Part shown: one piece after another, positions 12,194 through 23,016 of the stretch
Position numbering within the stretch: position 1 is the stretch's first letter
Layout: each line of letters opens with the position of its first letter
Source of the DNA: Microdochium bolleyi
Lineage: Eukaryota > Ascomycota > Sordariomycetes > Xylariales > Microdochiaceae
Assembly (NCBI GenBank): GCA_001566295.1
Contig: KQ964255.1
Span: 248,001 to 312,000, forward strand
Direction of reading: 5' to 3'
Length of the DNA: 64,000 nt
Position numbers and translations under genes: made by a program
The notes under the pieces: generated by a model
What the model was told of the DNA's origin: nothing
The model's input: the letters and a program-made list of their open reading frames with translations, nothing else
The model's database searches: none

Positions 12194-12888
12194 CTACTTC
12201 TTCTCTTTCTTCTCGTCCAGCGCGATGCACATTGCGACGACGAGCGCCATGTCGACATTGGGCGCGATGCTGACGAGGTATGTCTGCTTGCCGGCGAGCA
12301 GCTCCCGGCCAAGGTTGTTGCCGCCGAATTGGCGCGCAATGCTGGCAACGGGGATCCCCGTGGCCTCGTCGGTGATGTTGGCAGAGCGCGAGAAGAAGTC
12401 GCCCTTCATGAGAAGTCGCTCCTCCTTGCCAGAGGCGTTGGTGAATTTGCCTATCGCCTTGGAGCTGCCGACTGTCGTAGTTGCGCATCACTTGTTAGCC
12501 TGTGCTTCCCTGGACGTGCGATGGGACAGACAAAGAACGATCTAGGGGCAGACATACTGGAGAACTTGCTGACGACATGCAAGAACTTGTTCCCGGCCCC
12601 GTCCTCCGCGTAGTAGGTCGTGTGCAAGGCGATATGCTCCTTACGCAGATCGAAGAGATGGTTGCCCTGCATGTCGTAGACGTGCTTGCGGCCCGAAAGG
12701 GACATGGCCTCGCCCTGCACCCTGAAAATGGGCACGCGCTGGCCGTCTGGCTGCACCATGGTGATATCAAAGCTGTCGCCGGAGAGGGACCATGACTTCT
12801 CCTTGACCTCGAGCGTGACGCCGGGGGCCTGGGCGTGGAACTGCTTGAAGAAGCCCAGGGGCGTGGGGTAGGGCTGCATCTGGGCCAT
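12194..12888 (-). CDS. LURP-one-related / Tubby C-terminal-like protein, 202 aa
   Basis: Exons run 12888-12558 and 12471-12194, with a GTATGT donor and an ACAG acceptor; splicing restores K-F-S-I-G-S-S-K. The sequence is a run of beta strands typical of the LOR/DUF567 fold: L-E-V-K-E-K-S-W-S-L-S-G-D, then the Y-D-M-Q-G-N-H-L-F-D-L-R signature (residues about 75-86), then strands around the V-D-M-A-L-V-V-A helix that corresponds to the buried C-terminal helix of Tubby-like proteins. Length fits the family. Members are found in plants and fungi; Tubby relatives bind phosphoinositides, but no biochemical role is proven for fungal ones. No signal peptide or membrane segment is present, so a cytosolic or membrane-peripheral protein is expected. 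Confidence 0.9.
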
Positions 12889-14266
12889 GGTTGGGGAGAT
12901 GTGGTCAGTTGTTTCGTTGGTTGGTTAAGTGTTGCGTGTGGTGGCTCTAGAAGTAAGGTGCGTGTATATTGGCGATGTGTGAGATTCCAAGACCGAGTCA
13001 AGTGTCGATGGGTGGTTCAGATCAGGTGAAAAGGCGAGATTGAAGTGCGACTGCCACCCACGGATATTTGTAAGTTGCCTTTGGGAAGGCATGAGGCTTG
13101 TCCCACCGGCGATCTGCTTCTATTCGGGCAGCAGGCACAGCCCTTCTCAGCCCTGTGACACCAATGGGACCTTGGGCTGGTGCAAGCCACTTTAGCGGTG
13201 CATGGCGTTCCATCTGGACTCGCAGCTGAACGCCCCCAAGGCTGTCTTCTCCTTCGCTAACGCGAGGAACGAGAGCCCTGTTGGTTCACATTGGCTGGTT
13301 TCGAGACATGGGACGGCCAGTCTGGCATGGACGGTACATGGCCACTTTGTACGTCTTAAAACGATTCTGGTGATGTTCGAGGGGTCGTCTCCCTGTGCAC
13401 TCACTCGAGGCGCAGAGACACCAACTGGAAGATGGCCAGAGCAAATTGGTGTGGCGGCCAGCGTGGACACAGCCCTCGTGGTCAGCCCAAGAACCCGGGA
13501 TCGGGATTGCTGGCACAGCCCCCGTTCTCTGGTGGTTGAGCTGTGATCTGCAGACGTGCTTTTCCTCGTTAAGCTTCGCTGCCAAGCAGGTAGGACGATC
13601 GGAGGCGCGCACCATGCAGTCAGCAGCACTTTGGTCAGACTGGCGGCCTCAAAGATCGGAAATAACCTTGATGGGCCGGCAGGTCTCTGCGCGTGCCCTC
13701 AGCCGTATGTATCTCGGCACCACCTCGAACGAGCGTTGTTGGAGGGCTTGAGAGGGGACAAGAGTTGTGGTTGGCCTGAGGCACCAAGTCGTTGCTGCCC
13801 CGCTCAGAGCTGCGACACGCGACTGCCCAGCATCTTTGCAAACAGATGCGCGCACAAACACGCAGCTCGCAATGGGCTGCAGCTTTCCTTTCGCATTACA
13901 GGCACGGGGGCCGTCAACCGTCAACCTTGCCTGGGCAATCAGCGCCTCGCACCACGAGATTCACATGGGGTCACCCAGCTCACCGGCTCCCTTCCTCGCC
14001 CGCACGGCTACGTCATCCACACCGACGACTCCGGGCTCGGATGGGGCACTGCCCCTTCAAGGCTCAGTGGAGAGGGCATCCCACGAACAGCCGACAATTT
14101 GGCCCATCTACTAGTCTGCAAGGCTTTGATTCATATTTAGGCCAGCACGTTCAAGACTCGTCCGAACGCTCGGGCTATGCGTGACACGGGGTATCAATAT
14201 GTACAGTGAAAATGCTCCTTTCCAGGTCACGGCCACGCCGCCCCGCGATTAATTCAACACTCTGCT
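12889..14266. other. Intergenic, upstream of the LURP-like gene
   Basis: The 1.4 kb lies between the LURP-like start codon and the stop of the FMN dehydrogenase gene, both on the minus strand. No open frame carries coding-like codon use or a known motif. Confidence 0.5.
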
Positions 14267-15686
14267 CTAAGAGTACCAGTGGTTGGTGTTCCAGTTGACC
14301 TGCAGAACCAATCGTCAGCATCATATAATCATGAAACATGCACACACTTCATCGGAAACTTACCGCCTTGGGGCTGATGTTGTGGATATCAGCAATGCCA
14401 GCATTGGCGCCGTCGTTGATGATCTCGTTCTTGAGCAGCTTGACCAGGTGCTCGACACCCTTGGTTCCGTAGATGTTGGCGTACATGAACGGCCGTCCCA
14501 GACCGACAGCGCGCACACCGAGAGCCAGGAGCTTGAGGACGTCAGTGCCGTACCGGACACCGCCGTCAGCGTACACTTCGATCGATTTGAAGACCTCGGG
14601 CGCCTCCTGATGGATCTCGAGCGCAACCTCGAGCGCGGATCGCGAACCGTCGAGCTGGCGGCCGCCGTGGTTCGACAGCCAGATGGCCTTAACGCCGTTC
14701 TGGACCGCCTCCTGGGCCTCCTCGACCGTCTGCACGCCCTTGAGGACAATGGGTAGATCCGTCATCGACGTGAGCTTCTTGTAGTAGTCCCAGGTCTGCA
14801 GGCTGAGGTCGGTGTTGGCTGAGCCCATGCTGTAGCGCGAAGCGCGGTGCCGGACGCCATCGCCAGCGCTGTCGAGGGTCCAGATGATGGCCTTGGCGCC
14901 GGACTTCTTGGCCCGGTCGAACTGGATCTGGGTGGTGGTGTCGTTGTCGCTAAGGTAGATCTGGCTGAAGAAAGTCTGCCCAGTCTTGTCGGCAATCGCA
15001 CCAACCTCCTCGTGGCTTAGGTCAGAGAAGCCGGCTTTCTGTAAAGCGTTGAGGTGTTAGCTGACTAGTGGCCGATAGCCCGCCCCCCATGGATGACCCA
15101 GAGTCACCTACATTGTATAGGATGCCACCCGCCGCGGCACCCTCGATAAGACCGCGCTCAACGTCCTTGGGGTTGCCGTTGGCCGCCCGAGATGCCGGGC
15201 AGATGAAGAAAGGGGCCGAGAAGTTGTGGCCGAGAATGGTGGTGCTGGCGACACGTCAGCTGTTGTGCTCAATGAAGCACCAGGCAGACAGGTTGTTGAC
15301 TCACGGAAGCGTCTTCTCAATACCAGTAACGTCGACCATGACCCGCGGGCGCATGCTGAACCGCTGGAACACCTCGAGGTTGTTGCGGTAACTCCACTCG
15401 CCGCCGGCACCGTTGCGGTAGTATGTGTAGTTGGCAGGGATCAAGAACTTGCGCGCCGCATAGTCGAAGTCGTGGAGGGCGACAATCTTCTCGAGCGGAA
15501 CGAGCTGGCCGGTTGGGAGACTGCCGAAGATCTCATCGATGCTGCGACCGCTCTGTTAGTCGATGGCCTGAAAACAGCCCGCACCGAGGTGATCATGGTT
15601 GCTTACCCAGTATCAGGCTCGTTGAGGAACGGGCGAGCGGCAAGAGCGCTGCCGATGAGAGGCAGAGCCAAGAGAGTAGACCGCAT
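14267..15686 (-). CDS. Secreted FMN-dependent alpha-hydroxy-acid dehydrogenase/oxidase, 385 aa
   Basis: Exons run 15686-15607, 15541-15305, 15244-15112, 15038-14364 and 14299-14267. The protein opens with a classic signal peptide (M-R-S-T-L-L-A-L-P-L-I-G-S-A-L-A-A, cleavage expected near 17). The FMN-binding TIM barrel follows: the Y-T-Y-Y-R-N-G-A substrate/FMN loop, R-P-R-V-M-V-D-V, Lys250 (V-L-K-G), the catalytic S-N-H-G-G-R-Q-L-D with His274 and Arg277, and D-G-G-V-R at about 308 for phosphate binding. Members oxidise L-lactate, glycolate or related 2-hydroxy acids; with oxygen as acceptor they make H2O2. Most relatives are peroxisomal or mitochondrial, whereas this one should enter the secretory path. 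There is no C-terminal KDEL or peroxisomal signal (it ends W-Y-S). N-glycosylation sequons (N-Y-T, N-D-T) fit secretion. The acceptor at 15542 was chosen over one 11 nt upstream because only it keeps the frame. Confidence 0.92.
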
Positions 15687-18214
15687 TGTGCTTTATGGTT
15701 ACTTTGAGAGATATCTGGACGACAGAGATATTGGCTGAAGTTGCTGCCGAGACAGAGACCACCTTACGACCTGAATCGGGAGCGCACACAGGGTCTTATA
15801 CACCCGACCAGACTCGCTGCGAACCCAGGGCCACCACACCATGCACTGCCAGGTGTGCCAGGTGTGCCGGAACCTTGAATCGCGGTCCAGAACATCATCG
15901 AAATTTGGACCCCCCACGACACCAGGACCCATGTCTGCTGTTTCTCCAACTGTCTTGGCAACTATACTCTGTGCAACCAGCGCCGAGAAGCATGCCGCGT
16001 ACCCTGGATCCACGTGCTATGAGGCAGGCTTTGTCCGTCGGAGACAGACGACTTCTGCGTCCTGGCTCCACCCGGGCAGCTTGGCCAAGCATCGGCTAGA
16101 TGATCGGATGGTTTGATATAGGTATGTTGATCATGAATGTGCCTGAGTAAGGCACAGCCCACACCTTGGTACTGCAGACGCATATCTGACATGTGCCCTG
16201 GCAGATTGCATCAGCATTACAGTGCTTGACGTACACCACTGCGGAGGCAACCTTCCTCAATGGGACAGCTGGCCCGGCCCCTATTGGCCGCCCTGCCGTG
16301 CAACTTTCGTGTCCGTATTATCTTCTTCTGCAGGTAAAATCAAGTCTCGTGCTCCGGTCTCGAAGTGGCCGCCCGCCGACTGCAAAGCTCGATTATGCGT
16401 CGCTTAACTGCCTACACAACTCGGCCAGCTGCCGCGACCAGCAAGCTTCGACAAGTTGGCCACGGCGGCGCTCCCTCCGTTCACAGCGAGCTGCCCCGCC
16501 CAGCTTCGGATCCCGGCCCCTGCCACCAACGAAACCTTCGGCTCCGCGAGCCGCAAGCCATCGCCAAGGAACACACCATGGTGGAGCGCAAAGATCAATT
16601 CGGTGCCAGGACGAGGACACGACGTCATCCAGCGCAGCCTGTTCATTGCCAGTGCCGGTCAGAGACCGAGGCACCTCCATTACATATGCAGGGCTTGATT
16701 ACCCAGCATTTCTAAGCACTGCACAGCCCGAGTCCGTAAGGTGAGCGAAGCTGCTGGGGTGACGATCAAAGTGACGCACCTATACCATGTGATAACCCAT
16801 CCGGCAAAGACTTTTTCCAGGTGTCGTCAACATGTCCATCCCGAAGCGTGGCCCATCCGCCGATGCCGGATAGATTGGGCAACAAGTCTGGTGCAAGCTA
16901 TTGTTTCCAAGCTATGCATCGTCTCAGGCTTGCTGCGAATACATAGCTCGGCAACACCAGTGCGCACGGATGGATATTCACAAGCACAGAGTACGGCAGT
17001 CCAGAAAACCTCAACATCGTTGCGGTTCCTGGCTGGGGAGCATTGAGTGCCTCTGCGGGTCCGTGGACATCTGGGCCGGCCGGGTTGTGTTGAATTGATG
17101 AACCCCATCCAGGCATCCAATCCCTCCCATCCTGGCCAGTCCAGCGCCAGGCCACCCTGACGATATCCCATGAACCAACACACCGCGGTGCGTTATGCCT
17201 TGTCAGCAGGAACTTTCCGACCGGGTATTATGTCACACCCAATACTTTTCCCGCAGACTCCTGCACCTGGCGTACACGCGTGCATCACGTCGCCCACACC
17301 ACACGGATCTGGCCGCGAAGCTTTCCAAATATCACGATGACGGTATCTGGACCTCTAGGAACAAGAAAACCGCCCCCCGCCCCTCTCCACACCATGCAAG
17401 GGCCGTGAGTCAGAAGGTTAAAATTGTGGTTCTCCCGCGGCGCAGCGAGCTTATAGGAGGAACCTGTTCGCTCCTTGAATGGAATTGCCTGGTTGGGACA
17501 ATCAGCGCTTCGAATCTTTCCACTTTTCGCTGTCCCTTCTCTGCTGTGGGCCTGCCGTTGTCGCAGGCCAGGAAAGTAGACGTGGATCCCATCCGATGAT
17601 GTCCGGCAGTGGGCGGGCGGATCTGCTGCTCCCTTATCAATCAGCGGGTGATCCACGATGTGGGACAAAACGGGCAGGCAAGCATGGTTAGAAAAGACCA
17701 ACAAAGCTCATCGGTGTGTCCAGACATGGGGCTGCGGGAACGAGAAACCAGTGCTCCCTCTCTCGAGTTGCCGTTTCCCACACCGCCGACGATTCACTAC
17801 TAGAGTACCGCAGGTAGGTCTATTCGGGCCTTGTGATGAATGACCAGTCTCCTCGATCCCACAGGAGCGATCCTCCACAAAGTAGCCGCGCCACCAGGCC
17901 GCTTTCTGCATGGCTGCCAGATGCAGGCGCGGAGATGATGCCCCTGGTGGTGCATCCAAGGTCAGCAAGCAGCAGGACCGTTGCATCGGCGGCAGGCGGC
18001 GTTACCGGCTCGGCGCTGCGAGTCAGGAGGACAACCCCTGGTCTGGCCTGGCCTGGTCCTGTGGCTTGCACGGGTGCCTGCCCTGCCCTGCCTTGTTTCC
18101 ACGATACCGGCCGTAAACGGCAGGTTCAATGTCCGGATGTAGGCAAGATGACCTTTTCGGAGAATGGAGGCTTCGCATGATCTGCGGAAGCAAGGATTGT
18201 GTGATATGTCTTGT

Positions 18215-18240
18215 CTTTTTTTTTTTTCTTTTTTTTTTTC
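18215..18240. repeat. Poly-T tract
   Basis: About 25 bases are almost all T, with a single C interruption, in intergenic DNA. Confidence 0.8.
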
Positions 18241-18497
18241 CTTTCGGCCGGTCCGCAAGCGGAGCGGTCAACGTCAGTACTATACGGCTCGATAGCCTGC
18301 CTGTCGGTCCGGCGGGAGCATGGCGGAAGAGACAAGGCGAAATCTGAGGGAACTTACCACCAGGACAGCAATCCAGGGTATCGCCGAAAAGGGTGCTCTG
18401 CAGCCCGAATAGCATCATCACACGTTAACAATTAGATTAGCTAAGGCCTCAGTGTCCTTCACCTCACTTCCACGAGAAAACTACTGCTATTTTCTCT

Positions 18498-18513
18498 CTC
18501 GCGCGCGCGCGCA
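18498..18513. repeat. CG dinucleotide repeat
   Basis: Short (CG)n alternation in otherwise AT-richer intergenic DNA, able in principle to adopt Z-DNA. Confidence 0.7.
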
Positions 18514-18671
18514 AGCGCACGTGTGGATGTGCACCTCTTGTCGCAGTAGTGAAGATATTCGCTTCGCTTTATTATATGGATTGTTGGCACCACTCCTGGA
18601 CATCATGATTGGCAGCTCAATCTGATACGTGACGTACTTGCAAGACAACTTTGACATCGTCAAGACTTACA

Positions 18672-18690
18672 CGAGAGAGAGAGAGAGAGG
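18672..18690. repeat. GA dinucleotide microsatellite
   Basis: Perfect (GA)n of about nine units between genes. Confidence 0.8.
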
Positions 18691-19083
18691 CAGTGATCTG
18701 CTATTCCGAGTTACTACTGAAATTTTCCCCACATCACGATGCTGGAGCCAGCACAATGTTTATCTAGCATGATGAGTTCTTGCAACCGGGCCATTCTACA
18801 AATCCATCATTTCCTCTGGAGCCGACTCTTGTTTTAAGTACTTGACATATATAATTTTCAACCCGTATTGTAGTGCAAACGCACAAAGAGAGGATTACTG
18901 CGAGAATCCTTCGTCGTCTTGCGAGTCTCCGTGTATTTATTATAAAAACTGTGGAATCTACAAGTATGAAGTCCACAAAATGCCGGAAGGGAGGCTCGCC
19001 TGCGTCATTCACCGCCGTGGTTCTTCCACTTAAGGACACATTGGCCCGCTCCAGATCGTGCCGTGATACGTGCAGTCTCAGGG

Positions 19084-20721
19084 TCACAGGATCCTCGACG
19101 CCGGCAGGCTATGTGCCTGGACTACATCCATGCCCTTGCACATGACCAGAAGCATCTCCTCGAACCGACCCAGGCGCCTCGGCTCCGCTGCCAGCCACTG
19201 CCGGCTGAACTCGTCATATGACACAGTCCGGTCTTGCTGTCTCGCAGGATGCCTGCCGCCGCGGCCGCTCGGAGAAAGAGCCTGGCGGTGCTCCGCCTCT
19301 GTCACTAGCTTTGTCTCGCAGATTCCCGTCTGCCAGAGCATGTCACCATCTACAGCTACGGGCATTTGTGCGAGTGTGTCGAAGCAGAAGCACACCCCGT
19401 GGCGGGCGACGTCGTTAATGGTGTACAGGCAGAACAGCATCAGCGCGGTACGACGGATGGACTCGGCGACGAGCCATTCGTGTCCGCCTCCACTGCCGAT
19501 GCTCTGATCAATCTTGTCGTCGTCGTCGTCGTCGTCGTCGTTGCCGCCTTCGCTAGCCTCGCTGGGCTGGACTCGCCGCAGCAAGCGCAGTGCCGCCATC
19601 AGGGCAATATCTCGCTGCTGCTCGGCCATGACGCGCTGCTCCAAACCTCCGCACAGCAGCTGTATGATCTCATAGATCAGCAGCGCCTGTAGCCATCCCA
19701 GTTCCTCCATCAGCGGGGGTGATGACGACGATGCACCGCCACCACTAGCAGTACCATCGTTGGAGCTGAGGAGCCACATGAGCTCTAGAACCTCGGCGTT
19801 GACCATTTGAAACAGCACATGGCGGTTCTCCTCGCTCGTCAGGGCATATGTGGATGCAACACCCAGCGCAGCCCTTGTTGCCCGCGGCAAGGACGGCGCT
19901 GACACGCGGGGCCACCGCTCGCTTGATGGCATACTACTATCTGGCTTGCGAACAGCAGAGCCGTGCAGATGTCTGGGTATGAAGATTGTCTCCCCGCTTT
20001 GCGCCCACTCACGTGGGAACGACCGCATCTGTGCGATGGCCCATTCCCAGCTGACTGTCCTGCCAGTAACGCGCTGCGGGACGCCGAGGTGGCCGACAAA
20101 ACTGGGCACTTCGGTTGGGACGTCTGGTCGTCTGGCGCAGGCTGCTGCGAGAGGTCCGCCAGGTCCGCCAGGACCGCCAGGACCAGTGGCCGACTTGCTG
20201 TTCCGCGAGGACAGGGTAGAGGTCGTCCTCATGTCGGCGTCGGCATCACCAGTGAGGTCTTCGATCAATAAATACTCGCTGCCAAGCCACCTAGACGCAT
20301 CCCAAGCACAGAGATTTGCTAGATCATCTTGAATATCGTCAGACAGTGGTGGTGATGTTGCGGTCCTCGCGTCGTCTGGTACCTTGCGATCGTGAGGCAC
20401 AGGCGTCAGCCAGAATGCAGGGCCCATGCCGGAGGGCTCCCCGCATCGCTGACGCGGTGTCCCACGGCCGGCTGCTGTCGTTGTACGGATACCTCGACGG
20501 GGACGGCGAGGACGAGATGTGGCGTGCTGATCCTTGCCCTGGTCAGGAGTCGCACCGCCGTCGCCGTACCGGGGTGGCGGCATCGACGGTGTTGACGACG
20601 GACTGTACAAGTAGCGACATTCTTTGCTGGTTCGGCGGCACGACCCGCAAGCTGGGAGATCGAGGTCGCATCTCCGGCGGCCAGTGTGGCAGGCGTTACA
20701 TGATCTTCGACGCAGCGACAT
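19084..20721 (-). CDS. Zn(II)2Cys6 transcription factor, 545 aa, single exon
   Basis: The ATG at 20719-20721 directly precedes M-S-L-R-R-R-S-C and the Gal4-type binuclear zinc cluster C-x2-C-x6-C-x6-C-x2-C-x6-C at residues 8-36. A basic, disordered linker follows, with a Gly-Pro run. A C-terminal region (about 260-540) has hydrophobic helices, a Gly/Ser-rich insert, an eight-Asp run and the segment S-I-R-R-T-A-L-M-L-F, which resembles the end of fungal-specific regulatory domains. It is expected to bind CGG-type DNA sites in the nucleus and control nearby or unlinked genes. It lies 235 bp downstream of an NmrA-like gene on the same strand, and NmrA proteins are known co-regulators, so a joint role is conceivable but unproven. 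Targets cannot be read from the sequence. Confidence 0.92.
   Translation of the reverse strand: MSLRRRSCNACHTGRRRCDLDLPACGSCRRTSKECRYLYSPSSTPSMPPPRYGDGGATPDQGKDQHATSRPRRPRRGIRTTTAAGRGTPRQRCGEPSGMGPAFWLTPVPHDRKVPDDARTATSPPLSDDIQDDLANLCAWDASRWLGSEYLLIEDLTGDADADMRTTSTLSSRNSKSATGPGGPGGPGGPLAAACARRPDVPTEVPSFVGHLGVPQRVTGRTVSWEWAIAQMRSFPREWAQSGETIFIPRHLHGSAVRKPDSSMPSSERWPRVSAPSLPRATRAALGVASTYALTSEENRHVLFQMVNAEVLELMWLLSSNDGTASGGGASSSSPPLMEELGWLQALLIYEIIQLLCGGLEQRVMAEQQRDIALMAALRLLRRVQPSEASEGGNDDDDDDDDKIDQSIGSGGGHEWLVAESIRRTALMLFCLYTINDVARHGVCFCFDTLAQMPVAVDGDMLWQTGICETKLVTEAEHRQALSPSGRGGRHPARQQDRTVSYDEFSRQWLAAEPRRLGRFEEMLLVMCKGMDVVQAHSLPASRIL
19513..19541. repeat. GTC/GAC triplet repeat coding for poly-Asp
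   Basis: About nine GTC units (GAC on the coding strand) encode the acidic run in the Zn2Cys6 protein. The repeat keeps the frame. Confidence 0.85.
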
Positions 20722-20956
20722 GACTCTGGCATGGGGCACTTTCTCTTGGTAGAATTCAGTCTTGTTGGTATATTTGGACTGGACAGCCGCTACTGATGCC
20801 AGAGGAAGGGTTGAGCATGGCCACATTCGTGCTTAGAAATCCGGCATTGTGCGGATCCCCCACAACTGCGCACCACCCACGCTCGCCTTGCTCTATGATA
20901 CCTACAGCAGCACCGTAACCCATCGACGGCAATGTCATACGCCAGACAGAAAGACG

Positions 20957-22042
20957 CTATGCTCCCGCGGCCGCAGCCGCCGCCGCCATCTGGTCGAACG
21001 CCTGCTTGGTGCTGACCAGGCCCTCGAGCATCTCGAGATCACCCCGCTGCAGCACTTGGATCTCGCCGTGCACACTCTCAAACGACCTGCCCGGCAAAGC
21101 GGCCATGTAGCGGTGCGCGCTGCCCAGAACCGCGCCCCAGACCGGCCACATGTCTGCGTACTGGGCATCGCTGACCTCGACAATGTGCGACCTGCCCGCC
21201 ACGCCCGCCACGCCGTGACAACCAGCCGCTGCTGCCGCCTCGGCCCGGGCCTGCTCCTGCGCGGCCACAACCTGCCCCAGGGACATGTACTCGGCGACCG
21301 CGGCGACCGCCTTGCCGGGCAGCGTCAACTGCGGCTGTCCCAGGATGGCGCGGACCCAGATGCCTGGGTTGACAGTCTCGCTGCCGAGCAGCGGCACCAG
21401 CTGCGGCGTGTCACCGGGGACGTTGATGTAGTGCACCACGTCGTGTGGGCTGCCCGCAAAGCTGAGTAGCTTGTGTGGCGCGTAGAGCGGGTAGCGCACG
21501 TTCCCCGCGTACCAGCCGAACCACACGAGCGTCGTGCGCTGCCAGAGCTCGGGGAGCTCTTCGCGGATATACGCATCGCCGGCATTCTTGCTGGCCATGT
21601 AGCTCACCGGGGCCTGCCCGCGCGTGTTCTGCGAGGCGTTGGGCAGGGAGGACCAGATGTAGTGCTCGAGCCCTGGCGTGGCGGCGGCGGCGTCGGCGAG
21701 GTTGCGCGCCTGCCGCGTCTCGATGCGCATCGCCTCGTCGCTGTCCGACGTCACAGCGAGGGCCTCGAAGAAGTTGGTCACGGCGAAGATGGCCTTGGAC
21801 CCTGCAAACGCACGCCTGAGGGACTCGGTGTCGTCGAGATCCGCAGAGACGACCTGCACGCCCTGTGCCGCCAGGCTGCGGGCCTTGTCGCTGTCGATGT
21901 TGCGGGTGACGGCGCGGATGGTGTAGGTCGGATCGTGAAGCAGAGCGGCCACGACTGAGCCGCCCTGCGTACCCGTGGCACCGATAACGGTGACGACAGT
22001 TTTGTTGGACATGATGATGTTGGACATGATGATGTTGGACAT
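20957..22042 (-). CDS. NmrA-like NAD(P)-binding protein, 361 aa
   Basis: A single open frame starts at the first ATG of a repeat. The protein reads M-S-N-I-I-M-S-N-I-I-M-S-N-K, then T-V-V-T-V-I-G-A-T-G-T-Q-G-G-S-V, the glycine-rich dinucleotide-binding loop of NmrA-type atypical SDRs. R-A-V-T-R-N-I-D (cofactor ribose-phosphate selectivity), Y-M-A-S-K-N-A-G-D and hydrophobic core strands of the family follow. The Tyr-x3-Lys of active SDRs is not placed canonically, as in NmrA, so a sensing rather than catalytic role is likely. Family members sense NAD(P) state and can repress GATA nitrogen regulators; many fungal paralogues have unknown partners. Three in-frame ATGs within 30 bp make the true start ambiguous (the others are at 22027 and 22012). 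The C-terminus is Ala-rich. Confidence 0.9.
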   Translation of the reverse strand: MSNIIMSNIIMSNKTVVTVIGATGTQGGSVVAALLHDPTYTIRAVTRNIDSDKARSLAAQGVQVVSADLDDTESLRRAFAGSKAIFAVTNFFEALAVTSDSDEAMRIETRQARNLADAAAATPGLEHYIWSSLPNASQNTRGQAPVSYMASKNAGDAYIREELPELWQRTTLVWFGWYAGNVRYPLYAPHKLLSFAGSPHDVVHYINVPGDTPQLVPLLGSETVNPGIWVRAILGQPQLTLPGKAVAAVAEYMSLGQVVAAQEQARAEAAAAAGCHGVAGVAGRSHIVEVSDAQYADMWPVWGAVLGSAHRYMAALPGRSFESVHGEIQVLQRGDLEMLEGLVSTKQAFDQMAAAAAAAGA

Positions 22043-22051
22043 GATGATGGT
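22005..22051. repeat. 15-bp tandem repeat spanning the NmrA start codon
   Basis: About three copies of a 15-bp unit, read on the minus strand as ATC-ATC-ATG-TCC-AAC, lie across the translation start. Each copy supplies an in-frame ATG with the same flanking context. Confidence 0.9.
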
Positions 22052-23016
22052 GTTGGTCTGTTTTTGTCTTATTGCAAGTGCCAAGGTTCAGAGAGTTTGA
22101 CGCGCTCGAGGCTCTGGATCTTGTCTGGAGCGATCTGGCAAGCACGCAGCCTTTCATTTATACACAAAGAGAGGCATATCCAAAGGCCCCTGGGTCGGAA
22201 ATCCCGACCTGTCTGTGGTGACAGCAACCACGCCGGCGGCGTAACTCAGGCCGGTCGTGATGCGGACATAAGTGGAGTCTGGCAGCACTTTGGTGGTAGG
22301 TCAGCCGGGCGACATGCGGGCAAAGGTGGAGTCCAGAGGCGTGCCTCTTGCGCCAATAGGCATCTTGCACAGAACCGGCATTATGCATTCTGTCGAAGGC
22401 TGGAGGCTGGGTTTCGACAATGACTGGACCCGGCTGAATAATGATGCCTAACATCTGGCTGCTATCCTTGGTCAGCAACTGGCTCTCGGAAGTTTCGATT
22501 GTCCGTGGATAACACGGGGACGGAGCACGAGTACACTGGCTGGATATGCGCAGTTTGAGCTCGGCTCGATTTTGCCAGGACCATGGACGTGGCTAATACA
22601 ATATACCTATAAAGAACGGCGACCTCGGTCTATGTATCTCGGTAAACAACCGGTTTACCAGCGTGGAGTAGTATTGTCTCAGACTCTGGCCCTGCCGGAT
22701 CTCGCCTTGCTTCTGAGCCATTACTTGGCGTGCTCCGTCTTCCTTGAATGCCCTCTCGATGCCTTATTTTGGAGCCGGAAAAAGGAAAACCCAGTATCGG
22801 TATGCTGTTCGGCACTGCGTAGCCGGCAGTGATAGTGTAGCGGAATCCAGAGGTGGATATCAACAAAGTGTATTGTGCCAGTTGAAGCTTCACGTCTTCG
22901 TCCGGGGTGCCTGGTTACTGGAATCTGCCCTTGTCCCTCGCCAGGTCCTGCGACCTCATTTGTGCTGCCTGTATCCTGGAAATGTGACTTTGGCTTAGTC
23001 GTCACAGTGGAGGAGA
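22043..23016. other. Intergenic, NmrA promoter and ferric reductase 3' region
   Basis: About 1 kb with no coding signal lies between the NmrA start and the ferric reductase stop, both on the minus strand. It should contain the NmrA promoter. Confidence 0.5.

Larger units (their letters stand above)
15687..19083. other. Gene-poor 3.4 kb between the FMN oxidase and the Zn2Cys6 gene
   Basis: I found no frame with coding-like codon use or a recognisable motif on either strand. The stretch holds a 25-bp T-rich tract near 18215, a CG alternation near 18500 and a GA repeat near 18673. It contains the promoter of the FMN oxidase gene and the 3' region of the Zn2Cys6 gene. A non-coding transcript or a small lineage-specific gene cannot be excluded. 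Confidence 0.5.

Noticed and set aside
15530..15556. Alternative acceptor for exon 2 of the FMN oxidase, 11 nt upstream of the chosen one
   Set aside because: Using it shifts the reading frame and destroys the E-K-I-V-A-L-H-D-F-D-Y segment; the chosen acceptor keeps the frame.
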